From positions 1-64,000 of the forward strand of contig NZ_JAIYCP010000024.1 in NCBI RefSeq assembly GCF_027487935.1: DNA of 64,000 nucleotides. The letters are read 5' to 3'. Position 1 is the stretch's first letter, and every line of letters begins with the position of its first letter. Source of the DNA: Brevundimonas sp. Lineage in GTDB: Bacteria; Pseudomonadota; Alphaproteobacteria; Caulobacterales; Caulobacteraceae. Positions 8,927-18,941 of the stretch are shown here, piece by piece. The notes beneath the pieces were generated by a model. It saw only the letters and a program-made list of their open reading frames with translations. It ran no database searches and was not told where the DNA came from. The translations under genes and the position numbers were made by a program.

Positions 8927-9619
8927 TCAAATCAGGACCAGTCGATCCCCGAGCTCGTTGGGGTTCGTTGTCCGCGGCGGGAAATGTTCTGCAAGAACGT
9001 CGCTGCAAAGACCGATCGCGGCCTCGAAACCGCCGGCCGGGTCGCCGTTCTTCATTCTCAGGGCCAGCGCCTCTACCGCGTCGCCCCAGACGGCCTGGTC
9101 GACCTTGCTGTGGATGCCCTCATCGGCGACGATTTCGACCTGGTGATCGGACAGGGCCGCGAAGATCAGAACGCCCGTCCGGTCCTGGGTAGTGTGCAGG
9201 CCGTGAGCGAGGAACTGTTCCATGGCGGCGCGGCGCACCCGGGCCCGGCGAATGCTGCGCGGTGTCACAAGGCGACGAACGCCAGGGATCGAGGTCAGCA
9301 GCAGAGCGATCACGAACACGACGGACTGGACCAGGGCGAAGGCGGCCAGGGACTGACCCACAACGACATCGGTGGACGACAGATGCGCAGCCTGCCAGCC
9401 GTCTCCCAGGCCTGGAAACCAGGCCGGATCAAAACCGAGCGGGATAAGGCCGAGCGGCAGAAGCAGGGCCGCCGCAGCCGCCCAGCCGAGTGAGATATCG
9501 CGATAGGATGAGACCTGCCGCGCCAGCACACAGAAGATTTCGCCCGAGGTTCTGACCTCGGCCGCCGCGATCGCGTCGCCGATACGGCCCTGAACCTGGG
9601 GTGTCAGCTTGATCACCAT
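8927..9619 (-). CDS. TPM-domain membrane protein
   Basis: A 230-residue inner-membrane protein with a TPM (TLP18.3/Psb32/MOLO-1) fold interrupted by two hydrophobic segments at about residues 42-66 and 92-112. The second half (RTGVLIFAALSDHQVEIVAD, then a helical end) is the typical TPM strand-helix pattern. TPM proteins are linked to membrane protein quality control and are usually found beside LemA, as here. It overlaps the preceding TPM/YgcG-like gene by seven bases, indicating translational coupling in a lemA-tpm-tpm operon. No enzymatic role is established. Confidence 0.83.
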   Translation of the reverse strand: MVIKLTPQVQGRIGDAIAAAEVRTSGEIFCVLARQVSSYRDISLGWAAAAALLLPLGLIPLGFDPAWFPGLGDGWQAAHLSSTDVVVGQSLAAFALVQSVVFVIALLLTSIPGVRRLVTPRSIRRARVRRAAMEQFLAHGLHTTQDRTGVLIFAALSDHQVEIVADEGIHSKVDQAVWGDAVEALALRMKNGDPAGGFEAAIGLCSDVLAEHFPPRTTNPNELGDRLVLI

Positions 9620-10440
9620 CCGCCGGACGCTCCTCCGCCACCGAAACTGCCGCCGCCGCCGCCAAACCCACCACCGCCGCCGAAGCCGCCACCACTGCTG
9701 CTGCCGCCGCCGCCATTCTCCCGGGTCGACGCCAAGGCCGCTGCCCAGAGCAGGGTGTGCAGAACGCTGCCGGCGCGTCTGCGTCCGCGCCCCCCAGCGC
9801 CGCCGATCATGGCCAGAAGCAGCAGCAGGAAGATCACGCCGATGGGCGAAATGATGCCCAGCGGGGCCGCTGAACTCGGCCGTTCCGCCGCCGCAGCCCG
9901 CGCTTGCGCCTCCGCAGGGTCCAGCCTCAGTTGCCGATCAATGGCATCAACGCCCTGTTCGATGCCGCGCTCGAAATCGCCCTCGCGAAAGGCGGGCAGA
10001 ATCTCGTTCTGGATGATCAGGGCCGACAGGGCATCGGTCAGCACGGGTTCGAGCCCATAGCCGACCTCGATCCTGACCTTGCGTTCGCGGGGCGCGACGA
10101 TGAGCAGGACGCCGTTGTTCTTCTCGGCCTGACCGATGCCCCAGGCCCGGCCCAGCTGATACCCGTAGTCCTCGATCTCATAGCCCTGGAGATCGGGCAC
10201 GGTGACGACGACGACCTGATCGCTTGTGTCCCGTTCCAGCGCCTCCAGCCTTGTGGCCAGCGCCAGTTCCCCGGCGTCGGAGACCAGATCGCCGTGATCG
10301 ATGACGCGCCCGTTCAGGGGCGGAAAGGTTGGACCGGCGGCGAGGGCCGGAGCGACCGCTGCCAGCCAGACAGCGGCCAGCAGTGCCGCGATCAGCCCTG
10401 CGGCCCGGATCACACTGTCAGTCTGAAGCGTGCGGATCAC
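9613..10440 (-). CDS. YgcG-like TPM-domain protein with Gly-rich C-terminus
   Basis: A 275-residue exported protein. It has an N-terminal signal sequence (hydrophobic stretch ending VAPALAAG at about residue 36), a periplasmic TPM domain (DQVVVVTVPDLQGYEIEDYG, NNGVLLIVAPRERKVRIEVG, GLEPVLTDALS), a hydrophobic segment at about 194-212, and a glycine/serine-rich tail ending GGGGASGGW, as in the YgcG family. Translation begins at a GTG that overlaps the lemA stop (GTGA), so the two are coupled. LemA/YgcG pairs are thought to act in envelope stress or protein turnover. Confidence 0.88.
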   Translation of the reverse strand: MIRTLQTDSVIRAAGLIAALLAAVWLAAVAPALAAGPTFPPLNGRVIDHGDLVSDAGELALATRLEALERDTSDQVVVVTVPDLQGYEIEDYGYQLGRAWGIGQAEKNNGVLLIVAPRERKVRIEVGYGLEPVLTDALSALIIQNEILPAFREGDFERGIEQGVDAIDRQLRLDPAEAQARAAAAERPSSAAPLGIISPIGVIFLLLLLAMIGGAGGRGRRRAGSVLHTLLWAAALASTRENGGGGSSSGGGFGGGGGFGGGGGSFGGGGASGGW

Positions 10441-11120
10441 TGCGCCGCCGGTGCCGCGGGCGGAGCCGAGCCGGGTGCCGAGCCGGGTGCCGCAGCGCCG
10501 GGCCCTGCCGGGTTCAGGGCGTCGAAATTCACGCCCGGAGCCGATTGAGCCGCCTCGGTGGCCGAGAACAGCTGCATCGGCTCTGATCCGCCGTGAAGGG
10601 TGTTGGCCCAGATCACCGTCGGGAAGGTCCGCAGCGTGGTGTTGTAGTCCTGCACGGCCTCATTGTAGTCGCGCCGGGCGATGGCGATGCGGTTCTCGGT
10701 GCCCTCCAGCTGCGACTGCAGGGCGATGAAATTCTGGTTCGACTTGAGGTCCGGGTAGCGTTCGACGACCAGCAGCAGCCGCGACAGCGCCTGGGAAAGC
10801 TGGCCCTGGGCGGCCTGGTAGCGCTGGAAAGCGGCAGGGTCGTTCAGCGTCTCCGGCGTGACCGTCGCGCCGGTCGCCTGGGCCCGGGCTTCGATGACCT
10901 GTGTCAGGGTGGTGCGCTCGGCGATGGCTGCACCCTGCACGGTGGCCACGAGGTTCGGCACCAGATCGGCGCGGCGCTGGTACTGCGACTGGACATCGGC
11001 CCAGCGGGCCTTGGCGGCCTCTTCCTTGGTCGGAATGGCATTGATCCCGCAGCCCGCGACAGCGGGGGTCAGGATCACAACGGCTGCGAGGGCCGAAACA
11101 CGGGGTGAGAAGCGGATCAT
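10437..11120 (-). CDS. lemA: LemA family protein
   Basis: A 227-residue membrane-anchored LemA protein. The N-terminus has a hydrophobic segment with a possible lipobox ending at Cys24 (TPAVAGC), followed by the long helical LemA core: NAIPTKEEAAKARWADVQSQ, RRADLVPNLVATV and the C-terminal YNEAVQDYNTTLRTFP signature. The tail is Ala/Pro/Gly-rich. The start at 11120 is favoured over 11201 because AGGAGA sits seven bases upstream and the extra N-terminal residues would push the signal sequence inward. It is first in an operon with two TPM-domain genes and follows folD after 52 bp. Confidence 0.92.
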   Translation of the reverse strand: MIRFSPRVSALAAVVILTPAVAGCGINAIPTKEEAAKARWADVQSQYQRRADLVPNLVATVQGAAIAERTTLTQVIEARAQATGATVTPETLNDPAAFQRYQAAQGQLSQALSRLLLVVERYPDLKSNQNFIALQSQLEGTENRIAIARRDYNEAVQDYNTTLRTFPTVIWANTLHGGSEPMQLFSATEAAQSAPGVNFDALNPAGPGAAAPGSAPGSAPPAAPAAQ

Positions 11121-11172
11121 CGACGTCTCCTGACTGGCCAGGATCCGACTATCGGTGTTCAGCGGCGAGGGT

Positions 11173-12096
11173 TCAAGCGTCGAGGCGTTCGGGCATGACA
11201 CCGACCGAGCGACAGGCGGCGGAGTAGGTGTTGGCCAGAAGGCAGGCGATGGTCATCGGCCCGACCCCTCCGGGCACCGGTGTGATGCGCCCGGCGACCC
11301 CGGTCGCCTCTGTGAAGGCGACGTCGCCGACCAGCCGTGTCTTGCCCTCGGCGGCCTTGACCGGGTCGCGCGACGGCACACGGTTGATGCCGACGTCGAT
11401 CACGGTCGCGCCGGGCTTGATCCAGTCGCCGCGGACCATTTCAGGCCGTCCGACTGCAGCGACCAGAATGTCAGCGGTGCGGCAGAGGGCCGGGAGGTCG
11501 CGGGTCCGGGAGTGGGCGACGGTGACTGTGCAGCTCTCGGCCAGCAGCAGTTGCGCCATCGGCTTGCCGACGATGTTGGAGCGCCCGACGATGACAGCGT
11601 TCAGCCCGGACAGGTCGCCCAGTTCGGCCTTCAGCAGCATCAGGCAGCCCAGCGGGGTACAGGGGACCAGGCCCGGCAGGCCCACGGCCAGTCGGCCGGC
11701 GTTGACGACGTGAAACCCGTCCACGTCCTTGTCCGGGTCAATGGCGTCGAGCACGGTCGCGGCGTCGATATGGCCGGGCAGGGGGAGCTGAACGAGGATT
11801 CCGTGGATGCCGCCGTCAGCGTTCAGCGCAGCGATCAGGGCCAGCAGGTCGGCCTGTGAGGTCCCGGCGGAGAGCCGATGGGTGTCGGACCGCATGCCGG
11901 CGCGTTGGGTCGTTTCACCCTTGTTGCGGACATAGACCTGACTGGCGGGGTCGTCTCCGACGATGATGACGGCCAGGCCGGGCTTGACGCCATGGGTCGA
12001 TTCCAGCCGTGCCGAGGCGGCGGCGACGCGCTCGACCAGTCCGGCTGCGAAGGCCTTTCCGTCGATCAGGGTCGCGCAGGCGGGGTCGGCCGTCAT
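11173..12096 (-). CDS. folD: Bifunctional methylenetetrahydrofolate dehydrogenase/cyclohydrolase
   Basis: FolD interconverts 5,10-methylene-THF, 5,10-methenyl-THF and 10-formyl-THF in cytoplasmic one-carbon metabolism. The 307-residue product has the family's usual length and motifs: [14 protein letters not shown] with the catalytic lysine, [19 protein letters not shown], the nucleotide-binding [15 protein letters not shown] and the C-terminal [15 protein letters not shown] nine bases upstream supports the start at 12096. It is followed by lemA on the same strand and diverges from the PPC-repeat gene, so the roughly 100 bp before it probably holds divergent promoters. Confidence 0.96.
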   Translation of the reverse strand: MTADPACATLIDGKAFAAGLVERVAAASARLESTHGVKPGLAVIIVGDDPASQVYVRNKGETTQRAGMRSDTHRLSAGTSQADLLALIAALNADGGIHGILVQLPLPGHIDAATVLDAIDPDKDVDGFHVVNAGRLAVGLPGLVPCTPLGCLMLLKAELGDLSGLNAVIVGRSNIVGKPMAQLLLAESCTVTVAHSRTRDLPALCRTADILVAAVGRPEMVRGDWIKPGATVIDVGINRVPSRDPVKAAEGKTRLVGDVAFTEATGVAGRITPVPGGVGPMTIACLLANTYSAACRSVGVMPERLDA

Positions 12097-12194
12097 GGAT
12101 TTCGGCTCCGGATATCGGGAATCGTGTGGTCGCCGCGATTTACAGACGCCATGGTTCGGCGTCTATGATCGGAGTCGCATTCAAGGGGATATCC

Positions 12195-14018
12195 ATGCGC
12201 CGTCATACCATTCTCGCCGCCGTCAGCCTGCTGGCCCTGTCGATTGCAGCGCCGGCCCTGGCCCAGCGCGCGGAGACCCTGGCTCCCGGTCGCACCGTTG
12301 AGGGTCAGATCGCGGACGGCGACGGCACGGCGGCTGACGGGGCCTATCGCTATGACGATTACCTGATCCGGGCCCGCGCCGGACAAAGGCTCGAGGCGGT
12401 CATGCGCGCCGACAACTTCGACGCCTACCTTGAGGTCTTCCGCCAGGGCGAAGGCGAGGTGATCGCCAGCGATGATGACGGTCTGGGCGAAGGCACCAAT
12501 TCGAGGCTTCGTTTCACAGCCGATCGCGCCGGAACCTATGTGCTTCGTGCCCGGACGCTGGCGGGTATCGAGGGCGGTGCCTATTCGCTCGCCCTGAACC
12601 AGCGGCCGCGGGCCGGCCGTCCGGGCCGTCCGGCGGCCATCCGGATCGGCCAGTCCGTCCAGGGTGCATTGAGCGCGGGCGATCCGGAGAGCGAAGACGG
12701 TCTGTCCTACGATGCCTATACGTTCCGGGCCCTTGCGGGCGAGCGGTTTGCCATTGACCTGACTTCAGACGCCTTCGATCCCGTGGTCCGGGTCGGCCAG
12801 ACGCGGGACGGCGAGTTCATCGAACTGGCCATGAATGACGATACGCTGGAGACGGGCCTGAACTCTAGGCTGATCTTCACGGCGGCGGAGGCAGGCGACT
12901 ACGTTATCCGGGCCACACCGCTGGGTCAGGGTGCCGAGGGGGCCTATACACTGGCGCTGGCGCAGGGGCCGGAACTGCCCGCCGCCGAGCCGATCGCGTT
13001 CGGCAGCCCGGTCGAAGGCGCGCTGACGGAGAGCGACGGCAAGGGCGTGGGCGACGCCACGGCCGATACCTACCGGTTCGACGGCCAGGAGGGCCAGCGC
13101 ATCCGGATCGACATGAGCTCCGAGTCTTTCGACACCTATGTCGAGCTGTTCGACGCCAACCGTGTCAGCCTGGCGCAGGACGATGACGGGGCCGCCGGCA
13201 CCAATTCGCGGCTGACCTTCACCCTGCCTTCAACCGGCGTCTATTTCATCGAGGCGCGGGCCTTCTCCGAGGCGACGGGGGCCTATTCGCTGTCGGTCTC
13301 CGAGGTCGAGCCGGAAAAGGCACCCGAGACGCTGGCCTTCGGTTCACCGATCGAGGGCGAGATCAGTGAAACGGACGCCAGGGATGGTGACGATCGCGGC
13401 TTTGACGCCTTCGCCTTCAGCGGCGTCGCGGGCCAGCGGGTGCAGGCGATCATGCGGTCCGGTGATTTCGACACCTTCGTTCAGGTCGGCCGGGCGGGGA
13501 CGGAGTTCGAGGCCCTGGCCTCCGACGACGACGGTCTGGGCGAGGGGACGGACTCGCGGCTCAGCTACACCCTGCCGGAAGACGGTGACTATGTGCTGCG
13601 GGTTTCGCCGCTGGGGTCGGAAGGAGAGGGCCTCTACGCCCTGGAGCTGAAGGACCGGGGGCCGCAGCCGATGCCGGGCAGTGTGCTGGTCGGGGCCACG
13701 GCGCGCGGCCTGCTGACCGAAGCCGACGCCACGGCTGAGGACAACAGCTTTTACGACGCCTACCATGTGACGCTGAAGGCGAATGAGAAGCTGCTGATCA
13801 CCATGGTCTCCAATGAGGTCGACAGCCTGCTCGTTGTCGGTCAGGTGCAGGAGGACGGGTCGTTTGAAGCGCTGGAGTCGGATGACGACAGCCTGTCGGA
13901 TACCCATGCCAAGCTGGAATGGACCGTGCCGGCGGACGGGGTCTATGAGTTCCGCGCCGGGACATTCCAGCAGGGGCAGACCGGGGCCTATGCGTTGAAT
14001 GTCGAGAAGCAGCCCTGA
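12195..14018 (+). CDS. Secreted PPC-domain repeat protein
   Basis: A 607-residue exported protein with a clear signal peptide (cleavage after ALA at about residue 23). The mature part is about five consecutive bacterial pre-peptidase C-terminal (PPC) beta domains, each with the pattern of an acidic YxxYxxxxxAGQR start, a DxFDxYxxV strand, a DDDG or DDD loop, NSRLxFT and a closing GxYxLRA or GAYSL strand. Nothing else is attached: there is no peptidase domain. PPC domains usually accompany secreted peptidases and bind or stabilise partners, so a free string of five is unusual. AAGGGG seven bases upstream supports the start at 12195. A periplasmic or surface location is inferred. Confidence 0.85.
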   Translation: MRRHTILAAVSLLALSIAAPALAQRAETLAPGRTVEGQIADGDGTAADGAYRYDDYLIRARAGQRLEAVMRADNFDAYLEVFRQGEGEVIASDDDGLGEGTNSRLRFTADRAGTYVLRARTLAGIEGGAYSLALNQRPRAGRPGRPAAIRIGQSVQGALSAGDPESEDGLSYDAYTFRALAGERFAIDLTSDAFDPVVRVGQTRDGEFIELAMNDDTLETGLNSRLIFTAAEAGDYVIRATPLGQGAEGAYTLALAQGPELPAAEPIAFGSPVEGALTESDGKGVGDATADTYRFDGQEGQRIRIDMSSESFDTYVELFDANRVSLAQDDDGAAGTNSRLTFTLPSTGVYFIEARAFSEATGAYSLSVSEVEPEKAPETLAFGSPIEGEISETDARDGDDRGFDAFAFSGVAGQRVQAIMRSGDFDTFVQVGRAGTEFEALASDDDGLGEGTDSRLSYTLPEDGDYVLRVSPLGSEGEGLYALELKDRGPQPMPGSVLVGATARGLLTEADATAEDNSFYDAYHVTLKANEKLLITMVSNEVDSLLVVGQVQEDGSFEALESDDDSLSDTHAKLEWTVPADGVYEFRAGTFQQGQTGAYALNVEKQP

Positions 14019-14051
14019 GCGCCCGCCCGGGTGCTGGATGACGCGCAGGGT

Positions 14052-15080
14052 ATGCCGGTGCCCGATATCGTGAACCGCAAGGATCAGCACCTCGACGTCA
14101 TCCTTGCGGGAATGGCGAGGCATGGTCTTGGCAATGGCTTCGCGGAGGTTCGCTTCGTGCACGAAGCCTTGCCTGATCTGGATCACGGCAAGATCGACCT
14201 CGGTACCGATTTCCTTGGCCGGCGGTTGAGGGCCCCGCTGTTGATCAGTTCGATGACCGGCGGCCCGGCCCGGGCCGAGGCGATCAATGCCCGGCTGGCC
14301 GAGGCGGCGCAGCATCTGGGCATTGCCCTGGCGGTCGGGTCACAGCGGACGGCGCTGGCCGCGGACGGCGCAACCCCGGGGCTGGATATGGCGCTGCGGC
14401 TCAAGGCACCCGATACGCCGATCCTCGCCAATATCGGCGCGGCCCAGCTGACCCGCGGTTTCGGCGTCGACGAGGCCCGGCGGGTGCTGGACATGATCGC
14501 GGCCGATGCCCTGATCGTCCATCTGAACCCGTTGCAGGAGGCCTGCCAGCCCGAGGGCGACCGCGACTGGTGGGGCGTCGGCGCAGCCCTGGAGGCGCTG
14601 GTCAAGGCGCTGGACGCCCCGGTGGTGGTCAAGGAGACCGGGGCCGGTCTGTCGGCGGCCACGGCCAGACGCTTGTTCGCCATGGGCGTGACAGCCGTGG
14701 ATGTGGCCGGGGCCGGCGGCTCCAACTGGGCCATGGTCGAGGGCGCGCGGGCCGAGGACGAGAGCGACAAGGTCCATGCCGCGGCCTTCGCCGACTGGGG
14801 TATTCCGACGGCAAGAGCCATTGCCGAAATCCGGGCGGCGTGTCCGGGTGGGGGCATCATCGGCTCCGGCGGAATCCGCGACGGTGTCGAGGCGGCCAAG
14901 GCTATTCGGCTGGGTGCCGACATGGTCGGTCAGGCGGCGGGGGTCCTGACGGCGGCCACGATCTCGACCGAAGCGGTCGTCGCGCATTTCCAGACCGTGA
15001 TCCGCCAGATGCGGACCGTCTGCTTCTGCACCGGCTCGGCCAATCTGACCGCCTTGCGCAAGGCACCGCTGCAGGCCTGA
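14052..15080 (+). CDS. fni: Type 2 isopentenyl-diphosphate delta-isomerase
   Basis: FMN- and NADPH-dependent enzyme that interconverts isopentenyl and dimethylallyl diphosphate for isoprenoid synthesis. The product (342 residues from this start) shows the family blocks NRKDQHLD at the N-terminus, ISSMTGG, AVGSQRTAL, NIGAAQL, HLNPLQEACQPEGD, VVKETGAG, DVAGAGGSNWA and the phosphate/FMN-binding GSGGIRDG. A GTG at 14031 would add seven residues; neither start has a convincing ribosome-binding site, and 14052 places the conserved NRKDQH near the N-terminus as in relatives. It follows the PPC gene by about 30 bp and is followed by a hairpin. Confidence 0.93.
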   Translation: MPVPDIVNRKDQHLDVILAGMARHGLGNGFAEVRFVHEALPDLDHGKIDLGTDFLGRRLRAPLLISSMTGGPARAEAINARLAEAAQHLGIALAVGSQRTALAADGATPGLDMALRLKAPDTPILANIGAAQLTRGFGVDEARRVLDMIAADALIVHLNPLQEACQPEGDRDWWGVGAALEALVKALDAPVVVKETGAGLSAATARRLFAMGVTAVDVAGAGGSNWAMVEGARAEDESDKVHAAAFADWGIPTARAIAEIRAACPGGGIIGSGGIRDGVEAAKAIRLGADMVGQAAGVLTAATISTEAVVAHFQTVIRQMRTVCFCTGSANLTALRKAPLQA

Positions 15081-15116
15081 CGCGCCGCCGGTGAGGGGCG
15101 GAAAGACACTGTTTCA

Positions 15117-15144
15117 GCCGAAAAATTGCGTCGTATTTTTCGGC
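15117..15144 (+). terminator. Perfect 10-bp inverted repeat after fni, probable terminator
   Basis: GCCGAAAAAT (15117-15126) and ATTTTTCGGC (15135-15144) are exact complements separated by an eight-base loop. It lies 36 bp beyond the fni stop. The A/T-rich upper stem on a GC base fits an intrinsic terminator, though no long U-run follows. Confidence 0.55.
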
Positions 15145-15375
15145 GACGGCAGGGGTGTGCCTTCGGCCTTGGTGGACAGGCCTCTTTGCGGTCCTGTCGG
15201 AAGATTTCAGCGTGTCAAAGACCGCGCCCGTGGGCGTTGGAGCATTGATACATGTGGCTGCGTCGATTTCGGTCGTGGGCAGGGCGGGGCTGCGAATTCG
15301 GCCGTCCCGGAGGGGTCGAAAGGGACGTTTCGGGGTTCAAAGGGACGGGAAGATGGGGGGCGAGAATACACTGTT
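15145..15375. other. Non-coding stretch between fni and the repeat beside hutH
   Basis: Together with the flanking hairpin and repeat this makes a roughly 445-bp region without a gene. The frames that cross it continue antisense through hutH and have no domain signature. I see no further structure. Confidence 0.4.
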
Positions 15376-15515
15376 CCGCTATCGTCATTCCGGGCGGAGC
15401 GCAGCGGAGACCCGGAACCCAGCGGCGCGCAGGGCGCGAACTTGCCGGGAGCGCGGCTGGACAGGTCGCCTTCGGCGCCGCTGGGTTCCGGCCTTCGCCG
15501 GAATGACGATAGCGG
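15376..15515. repeat. Dispersed palindromic repeat, copy A
   Basis: A roughly 140-bp element whose outer arms are exact complements: CCGCTATCGTCATTCCGG at the left and its reverse complement at 15498-15515. A second pair of arms inside is built on CCGGAACCCAGCGGCG and CGCCGCTGGGTTCCGG. It ends 10 bp before the hutH stop codon. Related copies occur between hutH and hutU and between hutU and hutG. This is the style of non-coding intergenic palindrome found in many alphaproteobacteria; it could form a long RNA hairpin. Confidence 0.8.
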
Positions 15516-15525
15516 GTGGCGGGGA

Positions 15526-17055
15526 CTACGCCGACGGCAGCAAATCCCCCGCAAACATCCGGTAGCGGCCTGCCCGCACCCCATCCGTCGCGCGGGCGAT
15601 GTCCGGCGCGAAATAGTGGTCGGAGCCGTAGGCGGCGGCGGCCTCGCGGACGATGGCCCAGACCTTTTCCAGATCGGGCGACGAGGTCAGGGGGCGGTGG
15701 AATTCCAGTCCCTGGGCGGCGGCCAGCAGTTCGATGCCGACCACGGCGGCGGTGTTCTCGGCCATGTCCAGCAGGCGCCGCGCACCGTGGGTGGCCATGG
15801 AGACGTGGTCCTCCTGGTTGGCCGAGGTCGGGACGGTGTCGATGCTGCACGGATGGGCGACCATCCGGTTCTCGGCGACCAGCGCCGCGGCGGTGACCTG
15901 GGCGATCATGAAGCCGGAGTTGAGGCCGCTCTCCTTCACGAGGAATGCCGGCAGTTCACTCATCTTCGGATCGACGAGGATGGAGGTGCGGCGTTCGGAG
16001 ATATTGCCGATCTCGCACAGGGCCATGGCGATCATGTCGGCGGCGAAGGCGACGGGCTCGGCGTGGAAATTGCCGCCCGAGATGACATCGCCGTCCTCGA
16101 TGAAGACCAGCGGATTGTCGGTGACGGCATTGGCCTCGCGCTCGAGTGTGGCCGCGGCGTTGCGCAGCACGTCCAGCACCGCCCCCATGACCTGGGGCTG
16201 GCAGCGCAGGGAGTAGGGGTCCTGCACCTTGTGGCAGCCCTCGCGGTGGCTGTCGCGGATGGCCGAGCCGGCCATCAGGGCGCGCAGGCGGGCGGCGACG
16301 GCGATCTGGCCGGGCTGGCCGCGCAGGGCGTGGATGCGGGCGTCGAACGGGGCGTCGGAACCCTTGAGCGCATCGACCGACAGGGCCCCGGCGGCGATGC
16401 CGGCGGCGAAGGCGGCCTCGGCCGCAAACAGGCCGGCGAGTGCCAGGGCGGTCGAGCACTGGGTGCCGTTGAGGAGGGCCAGGCCCTCCTTGGGCCCGAG
16501 TACCAATGGCTTGAGGCCGACGCGGGCGAGGGCGTCCTCGGCGGACAGGGTTTCGCCCTTGTGGCGGGCCTCGCCGACGCCGATCAGGACGCAGGACATA
16601 TGGGCCAGCGGGGCGAGGTCGCCCGAGGCGCCGACCGAGCCCTTGGACGGGATACATGGCAGGATGTCGGCATTGACCAGGGCGATCAGGGCTTCGAGCG
16701 TCCCGCGCCGGATGCCGGAGGCCCCCTTGGACAGACTGGCGATCTTCAACACCATCAGCAGGCGGGTGACGTTGTCGGGCAGCAGGGCCCCGACGCCGCA
16801 GGCGTGGCTGAGGACGAGGTTCTTCTGCAGGGTCTCGAGATCCTCGGTGGCGATGGAGGTGTTGGCCAGCAGGCCGAAGCCGGTGTTGACCCCATAGACG
16901 GTGCGCCCCTCGGCCACGATGGCGGCGACCACAGCCGCGCCCCGCTCGACGGCGGTCCAGGCGGCGGGGGCGAGGGAAACGCTGGTCGGGCCTTCGATGA
17001 CCGTGCGCAACTGATTGAGAGTCAGCGGGCTGGAGCCGATTGTGATCTGGGTCAT
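15526..17055 (-). CDS. hutH: Histidine ammonia-lyase
   Basis: First enzyme of histidine breakdown: L-histidine to trans-urocanate plus ammonia, in the cytoplasm. The 509-residue product carries the Ala-Ser-Gly triad in [15 protein letters not shown] that cyclises to the MIO cofactor, plus [19 protein letters not shown] and QEDHVSM blocks. I chose the ATG at 17055 ([16 protein letters not shown]) because the upstream in-frame ATG at 17082 lies inside a dispersed repeat. It is downstream of hutU on the same strand with 169 bp between them, mostly filled by that repeat. Confidence 0.96.
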   Translation of the reverse strand: MTQITIGSSPLTLNQLRTVIEGPTSVSLAPAAWTAVERGAAVVAAIVAEGRTVYGVNTGFGLLANTSIATEDLETLQKNLVLSHACGVGALLPDNVTRLLMVLKIASLSKGASGIRRGTLEALIALVNADILPCIPSKGSVGASGDLAPLAHMSCVLIGVGEARHKGETLSAEDALARVGLKPLVLGPKEGLALLNGTQCSTALALAGLFAAEAAFAAGIAAGALSVDALKGSDAPFDARIHALRGQPGQIAVAARLRALMAGSAIRDSHREGCHKVQDPYSLRCQPQVMGAVLDVLRNAAATLEREANAVTDNPLVFIEDGDVISGGNFHAEPVAFAADMIAMALCEIGNISERRTSILVDPKMSELPAFLVKESGLNSGFMIAQVTAAALVAENRMVAHPCSIDTVPTSANQEDHVSMATHGARRLLDMAENTAAVVGIELLAAAQGLEFHRPLTSSPDLEKVWAIVREAAAAYGSDHYFAPDIARATDGVRAGRYRMFAGDLLPSA

Positions 17056-17072
17056 GGAGGGTTCGCTCAAAA

Positions 17073-17217
17073 CTTTCGTCATTCCGGGGCGCTCGTCAGA
17101 GCGACCCCGGAACCCAGCGGCGCCCGGAGGGCGAAAGGGTGGAAATGCGTTCGTCCAGCGGTGTTTCGCCGCTGTCGCGGCGCCGCTGGGTCCCGGCCTT
17201 CGCCGGGATGACGAAAG
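17073..17217. repeat. Dispersed palindromic repeat, copy B
   Basis: A 145-bp element between hutU and hutH, related to copy A. The outer arms are CTTTCGTCATTCCGG at the left and CCGGGATGACGAAAG at the right, with one mismatch; the inner arms again contain CCGGAACCCAGCGGCG and CGCCGCTGGGTCCCGG. The central part differs from copy A. It begins 18 bp upstream of the hutH start and ends seven bases from the hutU stop, so a hutU-hutH transcript would contain the folded hairpin. Confidence 0.8.
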
Positions 17218-17224
17218 CGGAAAA

Positions 17225-18895
17225 TCACTTCAAGCCCGGGAGGTTGAGGCCGTTCTCACGCGCCGCCGCCTTCGCGATCTCATAGCCCGCATCCGCGTGG
17301 CGCATCACGCCCGTCGCCGGGTCGTTCCACAGCACGCGTTCGAGACGTTTCGCCGCTTCCGGCGTGCCGTCGGCGACGATGACCACGCCGGAGTGCTGCG
17401 AATAGCCCATGCCCACGCCGCCGCCGTGATGCAGGGAGACCCAGCTGGCGCCCGAAGCCGTGTTCAGCAGGGCGTTCAGCAGGGGCCAGTCGGAGACGGC
17501 GTCAGAGCCGTCCATCATGGCCTCGGTCTCGCGGTTGGGGCTGGCGACCGAGCCGCTGTCGAGGTGGTCGCGGCCGATGACGATGGGGCCGCTGAGCTCG
17601 CCCGAGGCGACCATGTCATTGAACATCAGGCCGGCGCGGTGGCGGTCGCCGAGGCCGATCCAGCAGATGCGGGCGGGCAGGCCCTGGAAGGCGATGCGCT
17701 CGCCCGCCATGTCGAGCCAGCGGTGCAGGCCGGCGTTGTCTGGGAACAGCGTCTTCATCGCCGCATCGGTCTTGCGGATATCCTCCGGATCGCCGGTCAG
17801 GGCGGCCCAGCGGAAGGGGCCGATGCCGCGGCAAAACAGGGGGCGGATATAGGCGGGCACGAAGCCGGGGAAGTCGAAGGCCTTCTCCACACCGGCATCG
17901 AAGGCGACCTGGCGGATGTTGTTGCCATAGTCGGTGACGGGGATGCCCATGGCCTGGAAATCCAGCATGGCCTGAACATGGTCAACGATTGATTTCGTCG
18001 CCGCTGCGGTCACGGCGGCGGGGTCGGAGACGCGCTTGTCCTCCCATTCGGCCACGGTCCAGCCGGCCGGCAGATAGCCATTGACCAGATCGTGGGCGCT
18101 GGTCTGGTCGGTCACCATATCCGGGCGGATGCCGCGCCTGACCATTTCAGGCAATACATCAGCCGCATTGGCTAACAGACCGACGGATATGGGTTTGTTT
18201 CCTTTGCGGCCCTGTTCGATCAGGGCCAGGGCCTCGTCGAGGCTTTCGGCCATGACGTCGAGATAGCGGGTGCGCAAACGCATCTCGATGCGGCTGCGCT
18301 GGCATTCGATGGCGAGGCAGGAGGCCCCGGCCATGGTCGCCGCCAGCGTCTGGGCCCCGCCCATGCCGCCGAGGCCGGCGGTCAGGATCCATTTGCCGGA
18401 CCAGTCGCCGCCATAGTGCTGGCGTCCGGCCTCCATGAAGGTCTCATAGGTGCCTTGAACAATGCCCTGGGTGCCGATGTAGATCCAGGAGCCGGCCGTC
18501 ATCTGGCCGTACATCATCAGGCCCTTGCGATCGAGTTCGCTGAAATGCTCCCAGGTCGCCCATCGGGGCACCAGGTTGGAGTTGGCGATCAGCACGCGCG
18601 GGGCGTCGGCATGGGTGCGGAACACCCCGACCGGCTTGCCCGACTGGACCAGCAGGGTCTGGTCGGCCTCGAGGTTGCGCAGCTCGGTCACGATGCGATC
18701 GAAAGACGGCCAGTCGCGCGCGGCCTTGCCGATGCCGCCATAGACCACGAGGTCCTCGGGGCGCTCGGCCACCTCGGGATCGAGGTTGTTCATCAGCATG
18801 CGCAGGGCGGCCTCGGCGGCCCAGGTCTTCGCCGTCATCTCCGGGCCCCGGGGGCTGCGGATGACGCGGGTGTTCGGGGTCTGTTGAGTCGTCAT
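17225..18895 (-). CDS. hutU: Urocanate hydratase
   Basis: Second enzyme of histidine catabolism: converts urocanate to 4-imidazolone-5-propanoate using tightly bound NAD+. The 556-residue length is standard. Recognisable blocks are [34 protein letters not shown], the nucleotide-binding [29 protein letters not shown], and the C-terminal [17 protein letters not shown] with the conserved HHGGG. It is read leftward together with hutH and diverges from hutG/hutI, with a 210-bp palindromic repeat element occupying most of the divergent gap. Confidence 0.97.
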   Translation of the reverse strand: MTTQQTPNTRVIRSPRGPEMTAKTWAAEAALRMLMNNLDPEVAERPEDLVVYGGIGKAARDWPSFDRIVTELRNLEADQTLLVQSGKPVGVFRTHADAPRVLIANSNLVPRWATWEHFSELDRKGLMMYGQMTAGSWIYIGTQGIVQGTYETFMEAGRQHYGGDWSGKWILTAGLGGMGGAQTLAATMAGASCLAIECQRSRIEMRLRTRYLDVMAESLDEALALIEQGRKGNKPISVGLLANAADVLPEMVRRGIRPDMVTDQTSAHDLVNGYLPAGWTVAEWEDKRVSDPAAVTAAATKSIVDHVQAMLDFQAMGIPVTDYGNNIRQVAFDAGVEKAFDFPGFVPAYIRPLFCRGIGPFRWAALTGDPEDIRKTDAAMKTLFPDNAGLHRWLDMAGERIAFQGLPARICWIGLGDRHRAGLMFNDMVASGELSGPIVIGRDHLDSGSVASPNRETEAMMDGSDAVSDWPLLNALLNTASGASWVSLHHGGGVGMGYSQHSGVVIVADGTPEAAKRLERVLWNDPATGVMRHADAGYEIAKAAARENGLNLPGLK

Positions 18896-18941
18896 GGGAG
18901 CGTTCTAGCGCCTTCTCCCCGCGAGGGAGAAGCCATCGGCC

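Noticed and set aside
15091..17211. Rightward 706-residue open frame
   Set aside because: Antisense to hutH, whose active-site motifs are unambiguous; it also reads through both palindromic repeats.
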